From assembly GCA_002105175.1 (NCBI GenBank), contig MCGE01000014.1, positions 124,001-188,000 on the forward strand: DNA of 64,000 nucleotides, read 5' to 3'. Made by a program: the position numbers and the translations under genes. Under the pieces are notes generated by a model that was not told the DNA's origin, ran no database searches, and was given only the letters and a program-made list of their open reading frames with translations. The stretch is from Absidia repens (Eukaryota; Mucoromycota; Mucoromycetes; Mucorales; Cunninghamellaceae). The number at the start of each line of letters is the position of its first letter. Positions within the stretch are counted from its first letter, which is position 1. This document shows positions 58,492 to 64,000 of the stretch, one piece after another.

Positions 58492-61400
58492 ATGAATAGT
58501 CCCCAAGACCAAGGAAGGCGACCTCGGAACGCAGCACCTATCCCATTACCTCCCAACTCTCAACACCACCATCAACAATCATCTGTGGCTATCCATTCAC
58601 CTCGGTCTTCTTATTATAGTGATGCTAATCATTCGTTTGGTGGCAATGGCGGTGGTGGAACGGCTAACAATCGACAGGCTTCTGAAGTAAGACCTCTTTC
58701 TCCATCCGGTTGTAGCGAAATAGAAGTGGTATTAGATGACGGCACTCTCCAAAGGCGTACAGTTTCTCTCTCTACAACATTCGATTCTCGGTATCATGAC
58801 ATCAGCGATCCCCCGCTTCCGCCCCTTGGACAACGTGATAGGCTGGATTATCGATCGTATCAGCATCATCAACCTGAAGACACCGACAATATGCATGTGC
58901 AACCTTCTCGACTTGACATGCCTGAAAGGTAATACCAAAACAATAATAAAAAAAAAATTGGGAATGTTTGAAACGTGAAGATCAGAAAAACCTAATTATG
59001 ATTTTACCTTTATTTTCTTGTACTCTTACACAGTGAGCGACCATTGCTATCTGGACAGTATCATAAGCCCAGTTATCATAGCATCAAGCAATCAGCGCAT
59101 TATGATTATACACAAGATAATTTGGACGACAGTGACTCTGATGATATCTTCGCCCCGGATCAGAATAGCTCGAGTATGCAACAACAGCGTTATAAACACA
59201 AGGCCAAATCATCCAATGGAATATATCATGTTGTGGACCACGATGAAACATCTTGTTGGAAAACCAGGCTATCAGACTTGCTTTACCGCACAGGAAAACG
59301 GATGACACTGACGCCACAACAACGGGCTGTCCTCAAATGTAGTTTTGCGTATTTTGTTGGCTCTTTATTTACATTTGTCCCTGCTCTCAATGGGTTAATT
59401 GGAAACAATCGTGTCTCAAGTCATTTGGTGGCTACTGCAACTGTTTTTTTCAATCCAGCGAAAACCTTGGGTGGCATGGTCGAGGCGGCGGCTTATGGCT
59501 GGGGATACACTCTTTTTGCCCTATCCATCTGTCTGGGATCCATGGCGACAACCGACTACTTTATTGATCAAAAGCTCACACTTATTGCCCATTTGCTGTC
59601 GCTCCTGTTTTGGTTGGCTGGTGCTACGTTTATTGTCTCTTTTTTAAAAGCTCATTGGAACAAGCCCCCTGTTGCTACTGGTAAGATTTCGTGGGGAGGG
59701 TGAAGTAAAGTGGTGTCATTTGATTCTAAATGTTATTTGTTTATTGTTTGTTTATTATTTTGATTTTATTTGATTTTAGCTTCAAGTCTTTGCTTCATCA
59801 TCATCTTCATTGTGGTGGTTAGAGAAGGATCAGCAAATAGGGGTGACTTTGATCCAACAAGAATTCAGCAAATCACATCTGCTGTGGCTACTGGTACCTT
59901 GGTCACTGTTACCTCGTGTATCTTATTTTGGCCAACTTCTGCTACAAAGAAACTTCAGTAAGTCTCACAAATATGGAGGCTTGGGAAAAAAAATCTTATC
60001 TCGTGTATTTACTCCTGTCTTATATAGGAACGACTTGGAAACCACAATGACATCCTACAAAGTGCTATTGAAACTTCTGACCAAAACGTTTTTACTCGAT
60101 GATGACCTTCCGGAATTCAAAGCTAACAGCGTCCTACAATCCGCCATTGAATCCCACCGTGCCAGTTTTACCTCGCTACAAAAGTCACTCAAAGAAGCCA
60201 AACTGGAGCGTTTGTGGAATCGACAAATACGTGGATGTTCCGAGGAATACGATCAAATTGTGAAAAGTATGCAGCGGTTATCTCAACATGTGGGTGGACT
60301 TCGCAGCAGTTGTGGCATACAATTCAATTATATCAACAACAAAGATCAACAGCAAGACAGCATTCCTCATAATACTTCAGCTCAAATCTCGGACCACGTA
60401 ATGACACCATCCTCAACAGCTGGTCAACGTTATCAACCATCAGATCATGCTCAATCACCTGTCATAGCCAGCGACGCATGGAGTATTAGGCCTGGATACC
60501 GGCGACGACAATTAGAAACCGAAATGAAACGACAACGCTCAGCTGCTTTGACCGCATCTTATGCCACTGCGCCTTTCAGCATGGATAAGGAATCTATCGA
60601 CATCAGCAGCCGCTTGGGTAGCCCTAACATGGGAGCCGACTGTACATCTGAATTTGGCACCGAATTTTTGCAGTCAGAAGCGCCTTCGCCTCTGATTGAC
60701 CAATTCTCTATGAATAACAACAACACCACCACCACGGCAAACATGAACAAGAACGAATTTACCAACGATGTATCCCTGATCAATTATATACAAACCATCC
60801 GGCAACCGCTGAAGTCTCTAGCATATACATGTAAACGCACCATCTTCCATTTACAACTTCAACTGTCGGCCCACCCTGCTGCTCATACACCTCGGATGAA
60901 GAATATGTCTCCTGATTTCAGCGTACTCAAAGCCAATCTTGTTAAGGCGATTGATTTATTCGAAATATCGCAGCGTCATGCCATTCATCGCGTCCAACCT
61001 CAACAACAACAACAACAACAACAACAACAAAGAATGGATCATGACTGTCCCTTATCGACGATGCCGGGTGAAGATATATTTTTAGTCTACTTTTTTGTCT
61101 TCAACATGATTGAGTTTGCTCAAGAATTGATCACTTTAGTGGAGGCATCGGAACGACTGGCCGTGGCTCACAGCAAAAAACTGACATGGTGGCAATATTG
61201 CTTTGGATCCTGGTCCAAAAAAGAAAGTAAGAATGGAAGAGAATGGAAAGAGTATACAAAAAAAAAAAAAAAAAAAAAAAAAATAGTAAACCATATATTT
61301 GTATACAGACTGACATATTCTTTTTCTCAAATAGCTGGGTCCTCCAAAGTGAACAAGAAATCATCCTTCCAAGGATTTACTCCCAATGAGAGGAACACTG

Positions 61401-62959
61401 TCAACACATTGCACACACCACTTGCTACTACTCACTGGCGAAGATTCTTTATTCGGGTATGGATGCTCTTCTCTCTATTCAAACTCCAAAAAATGCGGTA
61501 CGCAATTAAGGCAACCGTGGCAACTATTTTATTGGCGACCCCTGCGTTTTTATCGTCGACATCTCAATTTTTCAGGACCTGGCGAATGGAGTGGGCACTT
61601 ATTACAGTAAGTCGAAAAAAAAATCTCTCCAACTAATATGGGCTGATATTTAGATCATACTCACGTCACTTTTTTTTTCATCTTTAGCTCATGGTGGTGA
61701 TGACTCCGACTGTGGGTGGAACCAACTTGGTGGCAATTTACCGTATTTTCTCAACCATGCTCGGATGTTTTTCGGCGATGTTTTTCTACATGATATTTCC
61801 TGCAAACATGTATGCTTTGGCGGTTCTGACGTGGCTATTTTCTATTCCGAACTTTTGGCTCATTCTTCATCACAAACATGGCAAATTTGGTCAATTCACA
61901 CTGCTCGCTTACAACCTGGTGATGTTGAACAAGTACAATGACCGAGAAACAAACAATGTGGCTGTCTGGCTCTTGGCAATTCAAAGATGCATGGCGATTC
62001 TTGTTGGTGTAGTCATTGGACTTATTGCCACTGCGTATATCTGGCCGTACGAAGCGAGGGTGGAGTTACGGAAAGGGCTATCTGACTTTCTGCTTCAATT
62101 ATCATGGCTCTATCAAAAGCAGGTCTCTCTCTCGTCATCATCATCACCATTATCATTTTTGGGGAAAAAGGCGAACATGCCAGACCATCAACATCAACAA
62201 CAAGTCGACTTGGTCTTGCATTCAGGTTATGGCTTTATGGAACTCGAGTTGGGACTCCAACGTACACTGATTGACCTGCAGGCACTTTTGGCTCAAACAC
62301 CCAATGAACCACGGCTCAAGGGCGCATTTCCTGTCTCGACCTACCGTGATATCCTGGCGTCATGTCAAAACATTGTCGACAAATTTATGTCCATACGTAC
62401 GGTGATGCTGAAGGAAGTATGGATGGCGGACGTGCAACAAACATTCGTCCTCCCGGCGAATCGTGAACGACGAGAAATGGTCGGGAATGTGTTGCTCTAT
62501 TTTTATCTCCTGGCGTCTGCCCTGCGACTGAAAACACCACTTCCTCCTTATTTGCCCCCAGCCCGGACAGCGTGGCAAGCGCTTATCCAGCGCCTACGAC
62601 GAGACGCTTCTTCATTATCCAAAATCACCACCAATGGATACGCGTGTGATGACAAATCAGTGGAGAAAGATCAGGTGTACATGATTTACTTTGCGTATGT
62701 TATTATGATGGAAGATATTATTCGTGAATTGGACAAGGTAAGGATTCCCTCAACATACACAATCATCTATGTCTACGACATATCATTGGCTGATCTCTTT
62801 TTTTTCTTCTCCTTTTTCTAGCTTGGTGAAAACATGACTCTTCTCTTTGGCACACTGGTTCCCGAAGATCAATGGCGACATTTATTTGAAGATTGGTCCT
62901 CTTTGGAACAAGGCATGCCACGGAAAAATGGGCTATCCATCACTGGTCTTGATCATTAG
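58492..62959 (+). CDS. BRE4/ArAE-type (FUSC-like) multi-pass membrane protein
   Basis: Exons 58492-58928, 59034-59680, 59780-59957, 60028-61226, 61335-61606, 61688-62737 and 62822-62959 join exactly to 1306 residues. A disordered 200-residue N-terminus is followed by a first helix bundle (CSFAYFVGSLFTFVPALNGL, GWGYTLFALSICLGSMATTD, LLSLLFWLAGATFIVSFL). A large cytosolic region with coiled coil comes next, then a second bundle (MRYAIKATVATILLATPAFL, LMVVMTPTVGGTNLVAIYRI, FYMIFPANMYALAVLTWLF). This two-bundle plan is that of fungal ArAE_2/FUSC proteins, including the brefeldin-A-sensitivity protein Bre4 of S. cerevisiae and relatives of bacterial aromatic-acid exporters. Transport is likely but the substrate is unknown. 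The frame is open upstream of ATG 58492, but that sequence looks like T-rich leader. Confidence 0.87.
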
Positions 62960-63313
62960 TTTAGTTTAGTCTTAGTCTTAGTCTTTTTTTTAAAAAAAAA
63001 AAAAAAAAAAAAACATCCCTCTTCCAAACACAATTGGCCCGAAAAAAAAAAATACCATATTCAATCATACTATAGTTTATATACATATGTATACATATAT
63101 ATCATACCACTGTTTTATTTCAAACAAATAACAATAAAATAAATTTTATAACTATCCTACATGACTATACTATGAATAAGACAGGATGGGGAGTGGTGGC
63201 GATAGGCAAATAAAAAAAGGATTGGAGGGGAATGATAAGCAAAAAAAAAAAAAAAAAAAAAAAACTGAGGGGTTGGGGCAGTGGTATCGTATATTGATTT
63301 GAGTCACAGAGTT
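62960..63313. other. Tail-to-tail spacer
   Basis: 3' flanks of the BRE4-like and SVIP-like genes with A runs at 62992-63013 and 63241-63264 and AATAAA near 63132. No gene is seen. Confidence 0.45.
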
Positions 63314-63918
63314 TCAATCCCACTAGTCAAGCCAAACAAAAGAAGAAAGAAGTTAGATACCTTCATAGTGACCCTGTTACAATGTTCATGTCATATACTT
63401 ACTACTAAATCAGGTTCATTGGATCGTTGATCAGGAACTGGTTTCTTGCCACGCTCATCATTTAGCTTTTTGTTTAAAGAGCCTCCACCGTTTTGGACGC
63501 CCCTGGATTCAGCCTACAAGATTATTATTTTTTTTTTAAAAAAAAAAAAGAGAGGGAGGGAAGAAGATGAGATGGTGTGCCAGTGTGTGTTTGCAAATCC
63601 CCAACTCCATAATACATTACCTTGAGACGACGTTGTTCTGCAGCAGCCAGCATGGCATCCTTGTTGTTGGAAGCACTGCCGAGCACTTGTCCTTGTGATA
63701 ATGCTTGTCCTGTCCCAGATCCATTCGCCACTTGACTATCGTTTGTTGAGCCTAATCGGTGTCCCTGATCCTTATTCCGTGTGCTGCAGCAATTACCCTG
63801 TTGTTAAAATGGAAAGAAAGGTACGAGAGAGACGGGGGTGAGTATTAAAAAAAAAAAAAAAAAAATGTAAGAGCAAATCATCCATTCAAAGTCGTTCTTT
63901 TTAGAAGAGACTTACCAT
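63314..63918 (-). CDS. SVIP-like small p97/VCP-interacting protein, N-myristoylated
   Basis: Exons 63916-63918 (the ATG alone), 63621-63797, 63403-63513 and 63314-63322 (Trp-Asp-stop) join in frame to 99 residues. The protein starts MGNCCS, a textbook N-myristoylation site with adjacent palmitoylatable cysteines. Residues 50-66 read DAMLAAAEQRRLKAESRGV, matching the VCP-interacting motif (RxxxAAxxR-like) and the following AxSRG of animal SVIP (small VCP-interacting protein). The C-terminus is Lys-rich and ends in VWD, with a Trp at the same place as SVIP's RWT. SVIP sits on ER and lysosomal membranes through its lipid anchor and modulates Cdc48/p97 in ERAD and autophagy. The homology is judged from short motifs and layout. 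Confidence 0.75.
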
Positions 63919-64000
63919 ATTGTTTGTCCAATTTCCAACTATCAAAGTGTTCCCTTTTTATGGTGCTTCTGTAGATAAGAAATGAGATAATAGAAAGAAA

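Overview
The window looks like nuclear DNA of an early-diverging filamentous fungus, most likely a Mucorales species such as an Absidia, Circinella or Cunninghamella relative. This is inferred from five things: short (about 45-110 nt) GT-AG introns in almost every gene, AT-rich spacers, pyrimidine-rich 5' leaders, very long A/T homopolymers inside introns, and proteins of fungal type (ATG13, REG1/DUF1752, BRE4-like, GYP5-like TBC, LisH-polyQ-WD40). I see no operons, phage genes or CRISPR arrays. All exon joints below were worked out by hand from splice sites, reading phase and protein-family expectations.

Layout. 0-2.3 kb: 5' part of ATG13 (minus), running off the left edge. 3.3-3.9 kb: small Cys-rich single-pass membrane protein (minus), divergent from a GYP5/EVI5-type TBC RabGAP (4.1-7.3 kb, plus). 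7.9-8.5 kb: Ser/Thr-rich, probably GPI-anchored surface protein. 9.5-14.2 kb: LisH-polyQ-WD40 LEUNIG-like corepressor with a 70-Gln run and at least four single-base frame breaks in its 3' part. 14.2-19 kb: gene-poor repeat region holding a 0.9-kb element with 29-bp terminal inverted repeats and three copies of a roughly 0.6-kb interspersed repeat; further copies lie at 38 and 53.5 kb. 19.0-19.4 kb: small zinc-ribbon protein. 20.4-21.9 kb: mitochondrial enoyl reductase ETR1/MECR. 22.7-24.8 kb: COP9 signalosome subunit CSN3. 25.4-26.8 kb: universal-stress-protein domain protein. 27.2-29.3 kb: histidyl-tRNA synthetase, divergent from succinate dehydrogenase subunit SDH3 (30.1-30.95 kb). 31.4-32.0 kb: FAM173-like methyltransferase. 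32.8-34.6 kb: FAF2-type UBX protein. 35.6-37.0 kb: PA-TM-RING ubiquitin ligase. 39.1-41.2 kb: proline-rich coiled-coil protein with a GC-AG intron, divergent from eIF2B gamma (41.5-43.6 kb). 44.1-44.7 kb: small protein with a duplicated IPIINP motif. 45.8-49.0 kb: MIT-domain protein. 49.3-49.8 kb: TIM9. 50.4-52.4 kb: REG1-like PP1 regulatory subunit. 55.5-57.4 kb: saccharopine-dehydrogenase-like oxidoreductase. 58.5-63.0 kb: BRE4/ArAE-type membrane protein. 63.3-63.9 kb: SVIP-like p97 cofactor with an N-myristoylation signal.

The genes are mostly housekeeping: autophagy and membrane traffic (ATG13, TBC, PA-TM-RING), ubiquitin/p97 proteostasis (CSN3, FAF2-like, SVIP-like), mitochondria (ETR1, SDH3, TIM9), translation (HisRS, eIF2B gamma) and glucose signalling (REG1-like). 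They do not form a single pathway cluster. The least explained parts are the two repeat families, the broken LisH-WD40 gene, and several unusual splicing arrangements (an ATG-only first coding exon, a 10-nt microexon, a GC-AG intron).
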